Shown piece after piece: positions 8,903 through 17,090 of a stretch of 64,000 nucleotides of DNA. The translations under genes were made by a program, and so were the position numbers. Below the pieces are notes generated by a model, which saw only the letters and a list, made by a program, of their open reading frames with translations, was not told where the DNA came from and ran no database searches. The DNA is taken from the NCBI GenBank assembly GCA_937923405.1, contig CALDUY010000017.1, forward strand, positions 62,001 to 126,000, read 5' to 3'. The stretch is from an uncultured Gemmataceae bacterium (GTDB taxonomy: Bacteria > Planctomycetota > Planctomycetia > Gemmatales > Gemmataceae). The number at the start of each line of letters is the position of its first letter. Position 1 is the stretch's first letter.

Positions 8903-8956
8903 GGCTAAAGCCTGCGCCTACCGATACGGATGGGCAGCTAGCCGCAGGCTTTAGCC
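8903..8956. terminator. Hairpin downstream of the LamG/propeller gene
   Basis: A perfect 14-bp inverted repeat (ggctaaagcctgcg at 8903-8916, its complement at 8943-8956) with a 26-nt loop lies 35 bp beyond the stop of the minus-strand gene ending at 8992. It has no T-run. Likely a transcript-end structure or part of the dispersed repeat adjoining it. Confidence 0.5.
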
Positions 8957-8991
8957 GGCGGTTCGCTTCACGGTTAATCGTCGAGACAGGT

Positions 8992-11751
8992 TTATCGAGA
9001 TTCGTCGGCAACGCGGTGGATGGTGTTATGCACCGCGCCGGTGAGTCGCTGGCCGCCGACCGATTGCACGTCGTAGCTGATCCGCATTTGCATGACGGGA
9101 GCCAGACCCTTTACGTGCAGCAGTACACTCTTACCATCCTTCGAGAAAGTGATTTGATCGATCTCTAAAGTGTCTTGACCGACACGGTTGGGATCCTTCA
9201 CCGAGTAGCGCTTCGAGCCGTAGTTCTCCGTCCAGCGATAGTTCCACTGTTCGACGCGATAGCGTGTCGTCTGAGCGGCTGAAGGGTCCAACGGTTGGTC
9301 GAAGTCCAGACGAAGGCCCGCCGTGGTGACTGTCAGACCGAGGGGCAGGGGCAACGGTTGGCCGGTGTAGCGGACGCGCTGTAGACAGCCATCCTCTGTC
9401 GCCGCCGTCTGCCAGCCGCGCAGCCCGCAGACGTAGAGATGCCCGTTCGTCGGATGGAAGCGCATTCGCATCGCCCCGGAGAGAAACTTCACGCCCAGGT
9501 TGACCGCGCCGGCTTGATCGACATCTCCGATCTTTTGTATCAGCAATGCATGCAGAGTGCAGCGGCCATACGACAGGTGCAGCATCTGGCCTTTGGGAAA
9601 ACCGAAGCGATCATGCGGCACCCAGGCTTGTCCTCCGGCGGAGTTATCGACCTCCTTGGGCAACCAGACCAGCGGACCATCGTAGAGCTTGGGCGGCGTG
9701 GCCCGATGATGCGCCCGCATGTCGCCATAGAAGCCGCCGCGCTTGTACAGATCGACGCGGGTCATCGGCATCCAGTTGCCTTCCTGGTCCGCACCGGAAA
9801 CCACGTCGTCGGGCGAGATCCCCATTCCGACAGGATGGCGGAAGCCCGTCGCGTAGACCTCGACCTTCTGGCCATCTTTGCTGACGCGCATTAGACACCC
9901 CCCGTGGGGCAAATGTGTGTCGCCCGTCTTGAAGAAGTAGAAGTTCCCTGCCGAGTCGGTCTCCAGGCACGAGTCGTAAGAATGCTCGCCGGCTCCGGTG
10001 TGCCAGTCGTGGCAGAGGTTTTCGTACCAGTCGGCTTCGCCGTCGTGGTTGGTGTCGTGCAGCCGAGTGAGCTGACCGCGCTCCAGCACGACGATCTTGC
10101 CGTCGATCACCTTCAGCCCCAGCGGATGATACAACCCGGTGGCGAAGCGTTGCCAGGTGACCTTCTCCAACTTGTCGTCGGCGGTGACGAGCCAAACGTC
10201 GCCGTGCGCCGTGCAGACGGCAATGCGGCCATCGGGCAGGAAGTCCAGTCCGCTGGTGAACATCAGCGCCTTGTAGGGGTTGACATACGGCACGGTAAGT
10301 GTGTCCACGACATACGGCGCAGTGTCCTTGGCGAGTTGGCCGCGAGTGACCAGCGGTTTGCCCCAGCGAGCCGAACCAGGCTTGATCCATTGGGACAGCT
10401 CGGGGAAAGAAATCCGCTTTTCTAGATCGGCTAACACCGTTTCTCGCTCACCCGGTGCGACCGAGCCGTAGACCACGCGGAGTCGCCGACTGGTGGTCGA
10501 CGGTCGCAGCAGCAGTACTTCTTCGTTTTGCTCGTTTCGACGTGGCACCAGGGACGTAGGGTCAGCACCGGCCACGGTCTGCACCCCAAGAGGTTGTCCC
10601 AAAGGCAACTCGATCGAACGGGTGGCAGGGCCGATCTGTAGCGTGCGGACAAACAGTTCCTTGCCCGAAACGCTCTCCAGTGAGGGAGAATCCAGCACCT
10701 CGACGTTGCCGAGACGGTACGACAAGACGACCCGATCGCCGTGCAAATACAGTCCCTGATAGCGGCCCTGATCGGGCGGCAGTGGTATGGTCGTCGACGG
10801 GGTTGGTAACGCCAAGAGTAACTTCCCCGCAGGGGTGGGCGTGTTCAACAGGCCGAAGCGACGATCGCTGTGCTGGAGGTAGCCGCCCGTCCAGGCCGCG
10901 GTGTAGCGAAGTTGGCTGCGATCGAATATCGCACCGCCCCTGTCGCCGAGTCGAATTGCCGTGCCCTTGTAGACGAGCTGGTTGCTCTTGCCCAGCGGAT
11001 AGGCCAGGGTGCCGTTGAAGGTCGGCCCGGTGTCCATCTGCCGCAAGCGGGCATCGACCCAGTCGGGATCGGTCTCGCGCTCCCAGGCTTCGCCAGTGGT
11101 CGATGGAGGCGGCGTCCAGGCCGGATCGGCGAGGATCTTGTCCGAACCATCGAAGCGCCACACTGCCACGGTGTCGGCATCGACGGGGTGCGGCTCCGTG
11201 GGCACCCCCTTGATCGTCCGCACCACTCGCGACAAGCGAACATCGTCGAGGACACCGTCACAGCCGATGTGCTGGTTGCCGTCGATGGCCTGGCCGATGG
11301 AGAGGGGGCCTGGCTCGGGCTTGAGACCGACGCTGGGCTTGACGGCTTGCTGATGCACTTGCCGACCATCGACGAACAGCGTCACGATCTTGCCGTCGAA
11401 GGTCATGGCGAGATGATGCCATTGACGATCCGTAATTACCTTTTTAGAGATGATCTCCGACGGGGAATAGCCGGGCAGATAGGCGGCGAAGCGACCGCTA
11501 CCGGAGTACGAGTAGATCTCCCAGTGCTGCGAGGAGTTCTTGGGGTCGCTGGATACCAGGACGTTGAAGCCGCGTTTACTGTTGAGTTTGGCCCAACACT
11601 CGACGGTCAACGGCGGAGTGCGATAGCGTTCGTCGCCGCCGAACGCCTGCGGAGTAGCAGCGGCATTCAGAGCGGTGCCGAACTTGCCCTCGACGAGCTG
11701 GGGAGTTGGCACCTCGGCGGCGGCGAGCAAGGAGAACAGTAGCGGTAGCAT
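8992..11751 (-). CDS. Exported LamG-domain plus beta-propeller protein
   Basis: The 919-residue product starts with a short signal-like segment (MLPLLFSLLAAAEVPTP). Residues about 20-190 form a concanavalin/LamG-like domain (LTVECWAKLN, RQWHHLAMTFDGKIVTLFVDG, GVLDDVRLSRVVR). The middle and C-terminal part is a glucose/sorbosone-dehydrogenase-like propeller region (GLDFLPDGRIAVCTAHGDVW, GLYHPLGLKVIDGKIVVLERGQ, GFRHPVGMGISPDD) followed by a domain of mixed strands. Such combinations are common in planctomycete exported proteins linked to carbohydrate use, but no catalytic residues can be assigned and there is no c-type haem motif. It is in line with, and same strand as, the PQQ-like propeller gene 69 bp upstream and the S9 peptidase downstream. 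Confidence 0.8.
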   Translation of the reverse strand: MLPLLFSLLAAAEVPTPQLVEGKFGTALNAAATPQAFGGDERYRTPPLTVECWAKLNSKRGFNVLVSSDPKNSSQHWEIYSYSGSGRFAAYLPGYSPSEIISKKVITDRQWHHLAMTFDGKIVTLFVDGRQVHQQAVKPSVGLKPEPGPLSIGQAIDGNQHIGCDGVLDDVRLSRVVRTIKGVPTEPHPVDADTVAVWRFDGSDKILADPAWTPPPSTTGEAWERETDPDWVDARLRQMDTGPTFNGTLAYPLGKSNQLVYKGTAIRLGDRGGAIFDRSQLRYTAAWTGGYLQHSDRRFGLLNTPTPAGKLLLALPTPSTTIPLPPDQGRYQGLYLHGDRVVLSYRLGNVEVLDSPSLESVSGKELFVRTLQIGPATRSIELPLGQPLGVQTVAGADPTSLVPRRNEQNEEVLLLRPSTTSRRLRVVYGSVAPGERETVLADLEKRISFPELSQWIKPGSARWGKPLVTRGQLAKDTAPYVVDTLTVPYVNPYKALMFTSGLDFLPDGRIAVCTAHGDVWLVTADDKLEKVTWQRFATGLYHPLGLKVIDGKIVVLERGQLTRLHDTNHDGEADWYENLCHDWHTGAGEHSYDSCLETDSAGNFYFFKTGDTHLPHGGCLMRVSKDGQKVEVYATGFRHPVGMGISPDDVVSGADQEGNWMPMTRVDLYKRGGFYGDMRAHHRATPPKLYDGPLVWLPKEVDNSAGGQAWVPHDRFGFPKGQMLHLSYGRCTLHALLIQKIGDVDQAGAVNLGVKFLSGAMRMRFHPTNGHLYVCGLRGWQTAATEDGCLQRVRYTGQPLPLPLGLTVTTAGLRLDFDQPLDPSAAQTTRYRVEQWNYRWTENYGSKRYSVKDPNRVGQDTLEIDQITFSKDGKSVLLHVKGLAPVMQMRISYDVQSVGGQRLTGAVHNTIHRVADESR

Positions 11752-11820
11752 CGGAGAGACTCTCTGGGTTGTAGACGAAGGCGGGCTGGTCCTGGCTATT
11801 CTACAACCTGAGCCGCTCAG

Positions 11821-13146
11821 TTACTCGCGGATACAGTAGAGACAATTTGAACCGCGCAGGAACAGTTCGTTACCGGCCACCGCGGGCGTTGACCAGAACA
11901 ACCCCTCGACTTTGTGCTTGCCCAGCAGTTCGTACTTCGGTCCGGTGGCGACGATGAAGGCGTTGCCGTCTTCGTCCAGCAGCAACAATTTGCCAGCGAC
12001 GACCAGTGGCGAAGCGGCCATGGTTTTGACCTGGGGCAATCGTTGACGATAGATCTGCTCGCCGGTTTTGGCATCGCGACAGATGAGAAAGCCGGTCGGC
12101 GTGAAGTACAGCAGTCCATCATGAACGACTGGAGAACACATGCCCGGTCCGGTGCCCGAAGTGGACCAGACGACGTACCGGCTGGAGGTTTCATCCTTGG
12201 GCAAAGTGATGTCGCCCTCGGCGCCGGAGTTGACCGCCAGCAGGTTGCCCGTGGTCGTGGGCGAACTGGTGCCGAAGTACAGCCGTTCCTCGTCGGCGGT
12301 CGGCGAAGCGGTGAAGGTGGCTGGCATGCCGCCTAGCTTCCACAACACCTTTCCCGTGGCCGGGTCGTAGGACGTGACTCCGCCGCTGCCGCAGGCGATC
12401 AACTCGGTGCGTACCTTGTTACGCCAGATCAGTGGGGTACTCCACGACGACTTGCCGGCTCGATCGACGCGCCACAGTTCCTCGCCGGTTTTGCCGTCGA
12501 AGGCGACGAGCAACGACTTCTTCTCGTTGTCGCGCTGCACAAAGAGCCGACCATCAGCGAGGGCGGGCGAGGCACCAGTGCCGAATCCAGCGGACATCGG
12601 CCCGCTGCCAAGATCCTTTTTCCACAGCTCCTTGCCCTCCACAGTCAGACCGACGACCACGCCCACGGGACCGAACCAGGCATAGACGCGCTCGCCATCG
12701 GTGGCGGGGGACTCGGTAGCGTAAGTGTTGCAGGGATGTGTGGGAATGTCGGGCTTGCGGCGGACGCACTCATGCCGCCATAGCGTCTTGCCTGTTTTGC
12801 GATCCAGGCAGAGCAGCTCCCAGCGATACTCCTGGTTAGGAGCTTTGCCGATGTTGGGAATGATCGAGCGAAGGTCGCGCACGCCCTCGGTGAAGCTGGC
12901 GATCTTGGGTTGATTGTCGGCGACGGCGGTGCTGATGAAGACGCGGTCGCCGTGGACCACTGGCGACGACCACCCATAACCGGGAAGATCAACTTTCCAG
13001 GCGACGTTCTTATCCATGTTCCACTGAGAAGGTAGTTGGCCGACCACCTGGCCGGTGCCTTTGGGACCGCGAAACTGCGGCCAACTCTGGTCGGCTTGGG
13101 CGACCGTGGCCACGGACAGAATCAGAATCCATACTCGGGTTGGCAT
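11821..13146 (-). CDS. Secreted PQQ-like beta-propeller repeat protein
   Basis: I choose the ATG ending at 13146, which has a GGGAGCC site 6 nt upstream and yields a signal peptide MPTRVWILILSVATVAQA; an upstream ATG would add ten residues. The mature protein (about 420 aa) opens with DQSWPQFRGPKGTGQV, the usual beginning of planctomycete PQQ-like proteins, and has repeated blades (NVAWKVDLPGYGWSSPVVHG, LLCLDRKTGKTLWRHE, VAFDGKTGEELWRVDR, TSYDPATGKVLWKLGG). No PQQ dehydrogenase metal site is visible, so a structural or binding role like BamB is more likely than an enzyme. Same strand as the LamG/propeller gene, 69 bp downstream. Confidence 0.9.
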   Translation of the reverse strand: MPTRVWILILSVATVAQADQSWPQFRGPKGTGQVVGQLPSQWNMDKNVAWKVDLPGYGWSSPVVHGDRVFISTAVADNQPKIASFTEGVRDLRSIIPNIGKAPNQEYRWELLCLDRKTGKTLWRHECVRRKPDIPTHPCNTYATESPATDGERVYAWFGPVGVVVGLTVEGKELWKKDLGSGPMSAGFGTGASPALADGRLFVQRDNEKKSLLVAFDGKTGEELWRVDRAGKSSWSTPLIWRNKVRTELIACGSGGVTSYDPATGKVLWKLGGMPATFTASPTADEERLYFGTSSPTTTGNLLAVNSGAEGDITLPKDETSSRYVVWSTSGTGPGMCSPVVHDGLLYFTPTGFLICRDAKTGEQIYRQRLPQVKTMAASPLVVAGKLLLLDEDGNAFIVATGPKYELLGKHKVEGLFWSTPAVAGNELFLRGSNCLYCIRE

Positions 13147-13287
13147 GCGTAGGCTCCCGCGAGAGAAAAGGGACATCTGTATCTATAGGTAGCCCGCACT
13201 GAACCTGGCGAGCCACGTTCGCTGCAACAGCTATACTAGCTCCGATGAGATCAGGATTCGTCCAGAGCAAGCGGGAGAACGTCAGCG

Positions 13288-13851
13288 ATGGGGAAAGTGC
13301 TGCTGGTGATTGGCGATGCGGCGGAGGTGCTGGATACTTTTTATCCGCTATTTCGGATCCGTGAAGATGGCCATACGGTTCATGTCACAGCACCGGCCAA
13401 GCGAAAGTATGCTCTGGTGCTGCACGAACGACCCGAGGGCTGGGACATCACACGCGAGACGCCAGGCTACCATCTCGACGCCGACCTCGCTTTCAAGGAT
13501 GTGCGCGCGGAGGAGTATCACGGGCTGGTCATCTCCGGCGGGCGCGCTCCGGAGTACCTGCGCTACGATCCGGACTTGATGCGGATTGTACGTTCGTTCT
13601 TCTACCGCGATCTACCGGTGGCCTGCGTCTGCCACGGCATCGAGATTCTGGCCGCCGCGGGGGTGATTCGCGGTCGCACCGTCACGACGGTGGCCAAGTG
13701 CCAGTTCGACGCCGAGGGGGCCGAGGCTACCTATGTCGATCAACCAGTCGTGGTAGCCGGCAATCTGGTCACGGCGCGAACTTGGCACGACAACGCAGCG
13801 TTCATGCGCGAATTCATGAAACTGCTCAACAAAGCCGCTCCGGTGTCGTGA
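13288..13851 (+). CDS. DJ-1/PfpI family protein
   Basis: The 187-residue protein has the DJ-1/ThiJ/PfpI fold markers: an acidic strand at EEYHGLVISGGRAPEYLR and the nucleophile elbow with cysteine in VACVCHGIEILAAAG (about residue 113). A GGAGAAC site lies 8 nt before the ATG. Family members include glyoxalase III-like, protein deglycase-like and protease-like enzymes acting in the cytoplasm on stress-damaged molecules; the sequence does not select one. It is a single gene on the plus strand between two minus-strand operons, and its stop lies 10 bp from the stop of the TolC-family gene. Confidence 0.88.
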   Translation: MGKVLLVIGDAAEVLDTFYPLFRIREDGHTVHVTAPAKRKYALVLHERPEGWDITRETPGYHLDADLAFKDVRAEEYHGLVISGGRAPEYLRYDPDLMRIVRSFFYRDLPVACVCHGIEILAAAGVIRGRTVTTVAKCQFDAEGAEATYVDQPVVVAGNLVTARTWHDNAAFMREFMKLLNKAAPVS

Positions 13852-13861
13852 GGCGCTCCGC

Positions 13862-15640
13862 TCAGCGTTTGCCCGCATTCCGGGTTGGATCGAGACCAAC
13901 GGCAGCGTGATACTCCACCAGCGAGCGGTAGAACTCGACGGCGGCGTCGATCTCCAGCACTCGGGCCTCGGCGGCATTTAATTCACGGATATTCACCCTA
14001 AAGAGATCGCTTTTGCCCACATCGAACATCCGTCGCTCGGCATCGGCGAGGTATTCGTTCTGGGCCTTGTTGTCGCGGCCCTGCTGGAGCAGATCGTAGG
14101 CGCGGTCCAGGCCATTGAGGGCGTTTTGTACTTCCATCTGCACGCGATCGCGGGCGAACCGCTCCTGAGCCAGCAGACGAGCCATTTCCGCCTGCAAGGC
14201 CAGGATGCGGCCTCGGGCCTGACGGCGTTCGATCGGCACATCGACCAGCACGCTGACCTGGCCGAAGGTCTTGTAGAGATCCTTCTTGGTTTGACCGAAA
14301 TCCTGTGCCCCGGCCAAGCCGACGTTCACGCCCGGCATCAGCTGGTTCTCGTTCAGATCGAGGTCCACACGGATCTTTTCTCGTTGCAGCGCTAGACGCT
14401 GAATCTCCGGTCGGTTGGCCATCGCCGCTTCCAGATCCTTCAGGCGTTGTTCGCCATCGGGAGGCTGAGGCGGTTCAATAAACGCCGGCAGTTGCTCGAA
14501 CTTCGGAATCTGCTGGATGCCGTTTTCATCGCGGACATAGATCGACAGCAGAATCGACGCCTGCTGAAAGGCTCGTTGAGCCACCACCACCCGTGCCTGG
14601 CGATCGATGATGATGCGCTTGTTGTCCTCGCGTTCGATCTGGGCGAGATTGCCGGCAGCGATGCGGCGAGCCAGTTGTTGATCGCGCTCCTGGGCCAGGC
14701 GAAGAATGTCACGAGCGATCATCAAGCGTTGACCAGCGGCAACCCAAATCCAGTAAGCCAGCGAGGCGGCCCGAGCGATGTCGATGCGCTGCAACTGAAT
14801 GGTCGGCTCGACCAGCTGCTGATCGATAGTCGCCTTGGCCAGGGCGGCGCGGGCCGAGTCGATTTCCCGATTCTTGGCCAGCGGAAAAACGATCCCAGCG
14901 AGGAATTCGCCCCCGTCTCCGGTCTTGCGATCCTGATAGTAGATGGGGAAGCTGCCCAAGCCAGCGCGATAGCCGGCGTAGTAAGAAATCCCCTGGAAGG
15001 GCGTAAGCTGCTCCATGATCATGTTGTAACGCTGGCTGGCAAAGGTGCCGCCGTCGATGTAGTTCTGCGAGCGCAGGTTGTGATCGAACGCGCCCAGGGT
15101 GGCGAGGCGTGCCCCAGCGGCGATGTTGCGCTCCTGTTCGGCGGCGTAGATAAGCGGATAATGCCGATCCACAGAGGCCAACACATCCTGCAACAATAAC
15201 GGCGGACAACCAACTGGCTGGCCGACTTTGTCGCCCGGCGTGCCCAGCTGCCCCAGTTTAGGCGGGATCAACGGCGACAGAGGATCTTCGCGTAGCGGTT
15301 TGGGCGGCGGTAGCTCGTCGTTCTTGGGTAACACCCTGGGCGGCGGCAGTTCGTCGCGTTTCTCCTTGGGCAGCGGCAACAGGTCGTCCTGCTTCTGGTA
15401 GGACACCACCGGCTGTCCCGTTGCCGAGCGAATCGGCGTCGTGGTGGGCACCACTGGCGGCGGCAACGGGTCGTCCTCCGCACGATAACTGGCCACCGGC
15501 TGGAGCGAACTCGGACGAGGCGGCAACCGAGTTGGAGCCGGTGACTCGACAATCGGCGGAAGCGGTACTCCCTGACTTTGGGCCTGGTGGACTGCCAAGC
15601 CCAACGCCAGACAGACCGCGATCCTCCGTGACAAACTCAT
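13862..15640 (-). CDS. TolC-family outer membrane protein with proline-rich N-terminal linker
   Basis: The 592-residue product starts with a signal peptide (SRRIAVCLALGLAVHQAQSQ). Residues about 25-140 form a low-complexity linker in which DDPLPPP, DDLLPLP, DELPPPR and DELPPPK recur. The rest is a TolC-like outer membrane efflux protein: two long helical halves (ERDQQLARRIAAGNLAQIER; ARDRVQMEVQNALNGLDRAY) and an ERRQARGRILALQAE segment. It should form the outer-membrane channel of the exporter encoded just upstream: its ATG overlaps the stop of the HlyD-type gene (ATGA, 15637-15640). The proline-rich insert is unusual for TolC and may span periplasm or peptidoglycan; that is inference. Confidence 0.88.
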   Translation of the reverse strand: MSLSRRIAVCLALGLAVHQAQSQGVPLPPIVESPAPTRLPPRPSSLQPVASYRAEDDPLPPPVVPTTTPIRSATGQPVVSYQKQDDLLPLPKEKRDELPPPRVLPKNDELPPPKPLREDPLSPLIPPKLGQLGTPGDKVGQPVGCPPLLLQDVLASVDRHYPLIYAAEQERNIAAGARLATLGAFDHNLRSQNYIDGGTFASQRYNMIMEQLTPFQGISYYAGYRAGLGSFPIYYQDRKTGDGGEFLAGIVFPLAKNREIDSARAALAKATIDQQLVEPTIQLQRIDIARAASLAYWIWVAAGQRLMIARDILRLAQERDQQLARRIAAGNLAQIEREDNKRIIIDRQARVVVAQRAFQQASILLSIYVRDENGIQQIPKFEQLPAFIEPPQPPDGEQRLKDLEAAMANRPEIQRLALQREKIRVDLDLNENQLMPGVNVGLAGAQDFGQTKKDLYKTFGQVSVLVDVPIERRQARGRILALQAEMARLLAQERFARDRVQMEVQNALNGLDRAYDLLQQGRDNKAQNEYLADAERRMFDVGKSDLFRVNIRELNAAEARVLEIDAAVEFYRSLVEYHAAVGLDPTRNAGKR

Positions 15641-17076
15641 TTCGGCACCTTGACCTTTCCGGCCTTGGGCTTCAGTTCGCCGTCATCGTCCTTGGTGGAC
15701 ATCACCGGCGGGAAGCCGTTAAACCGTCGCCAAAGCTCGAACCACAACGGCACGCGGTCCAGCAGCACCCAGCCCTGAGCGCGGGTTCCCTGTCGCAGCG
15801 AGATGGCGTCCGGCCAGGGATCGTCGTTTTCATCCGGGGCCACGATGATGCGGAAGCGGCCCTTGCCGTCATCATGCGGATCGACGAAGACGATCTTGCC
15901 GCCGAACGTGCCCCAAGCTAACGAGGGCCAACCGACAAACTGAACGGCGGGCCATCCTTCGAACTGGACCCGAACTGGAATCGGATCCTCATCGCCGCGT
16001 GCCTGACGATCGCGGATCAGCCGCAACACTTGCGGGGCGTCGTTGCCGGAGAGATACAATTCGACGTTGCGCTCCTCCAGCTTCTGAATCTTGGGCGTGA
16101 TGATGGCCAGCGTTTCGCCAGCTTTGACCAAGGCCCCGCCCCGATGAGCGTTGGCCAAGATACGGAAGACGACCCCATCGCACGGCGCGGTCACCTCCTG
16201 CGTGTCCTGCCGCGAGATGCGAATGTCGATGTCCTGCAAGTCGCGCCGCGCGCTGGCCAGTTCGGCTTGAGCCGATTGCCGCGAGGCTTGTGCTTGGGCG
16301 ATCAAGGCATTGATGTTGTTCTCGGTGGTGCCCAGATCGGCTTCTAAAGCGTTGACTTCGTCCTTGGCCGCATTCAGCGAGTTTTTCGAGCGATTTAGTT
16401 CTGCTTCGGTGCGCTGACGACGAGCAACCGCCAACTCGTAGTTCAGCCGCGACGTCAAGCCGTCTGCTTGCAGGTCGCGTTCCATGCGGAAGTTGATCGC
16501 CTCGTACTTGTACTGAGCTTCGGCAGCGACAACGGCCTGCTCGGCAGCTTTGAGGCGTTCGCGACTCATCGATAGCCGATTCCGTCCCGCTTCCAACGCC
16601 TTGACCAGCGAGCCTTGCAACGAGGCAATCTGCTTGTCGAACGAGGTGATACGGTCGTTGGCGGCGGTGATCCGCTCCAGGATAGCGACCCGCTGCTCTT
16701 TGAGGCGCTTCGGCAGTTCTGGATCGGGATCCTGAATCGACACCATCTTGTCGCCGGCCTTCACTTCCTGACCTTCGCGGACGTGCCAATACAGGATTCG
16801 CCCATCGATCGGCGCTTCGACGTTCTGCTGCCGTTCCGTCGGATCCAGAGCGATGACTCTTCCAGCGTAGGCATGGAACGATTGCTGCCACGGTGCAAAG
16901 GCGAAGAAGAAGGGGAACGAGATAAAGCTGATCAGCATCAAGCGACCGAGCCAGCGCGCCAGCTTCGGCGTGCAAACCTGATCCAAGGCGGTCAACTTCG
17001 CGCCCCGAGTCGAGTGCTTGGGTTTCTCGCGAACAGCGACGTGAGCAGCCGGAGCAGGAATCGTGGTCGTTGCCAT
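15637..17076 (-). CDS. HlyD-family membrane fusion protein of the ABC exporter
   Basis: The start is set at the ATG ending at 17076 because of the AAGGAGA site directly upstream; the open frame extends further but into the neighbouring gene. The product (479 aa) has one transmembrane helix (LMLISFISFPFFFAFAP, about residues 45-61), a first lipoyl-like half (VEAPIDGRILYWHVREGQEV), a long coiled coil (about residues 140-300, rich in E/R/K/A heptads) and the second half (VTAPCDGVVFRIL...VKAGETLAII), then a beta-barrel C-terminal region. It bridges inner-membrane transporter and TolC channel. It begins 15 bp after the ABC gene and overlaps the TolC gene by 4 bp, so the three are one operon. Confidence 0.93.
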   Translation of the reverse strand: MATTTIPAPAAHVAVREKPKHSTRGAKLTALDQVCTPKLARWLGRLMLISFISFPFFFAFAPWQQSFHAYAGRVIALDPTERQQNVEAPIDGRILYWHVREGQEVKAGDKMVSIQDPDPELPKRLKEQRVAILERITAANDRITSFDKQIASLQGSLVKALEAGRNRLSMSRERLKAAEQAVVAAEAQYKYEAINFRMERDLQADGLTSRLNYELAVARRQRTEAELNRSKNSLNAAKDEVNALEADLGTTENNINALIAQAQASRQSAQAELASARRDLQDIDIRISRQDTQEVTAPCDGVVFRILANAHRGGALVKAGETLAIITPKIQKLEERNVELYLSGNDAPQVLRLIRDRQARGDEDPIPVRVQFEGWPAVQFVGWPSLAWGTFGGKIVFVDPHDDGKGRFRIIVAPDENDDPWPDAISLRQGTRAQGWVLLDRVPLWFELWRRFNGFPPVMSTKDDDGELKPKAGKVKVPK

Positions 17077-17090
17077 AAAGGCTCTCCTTC

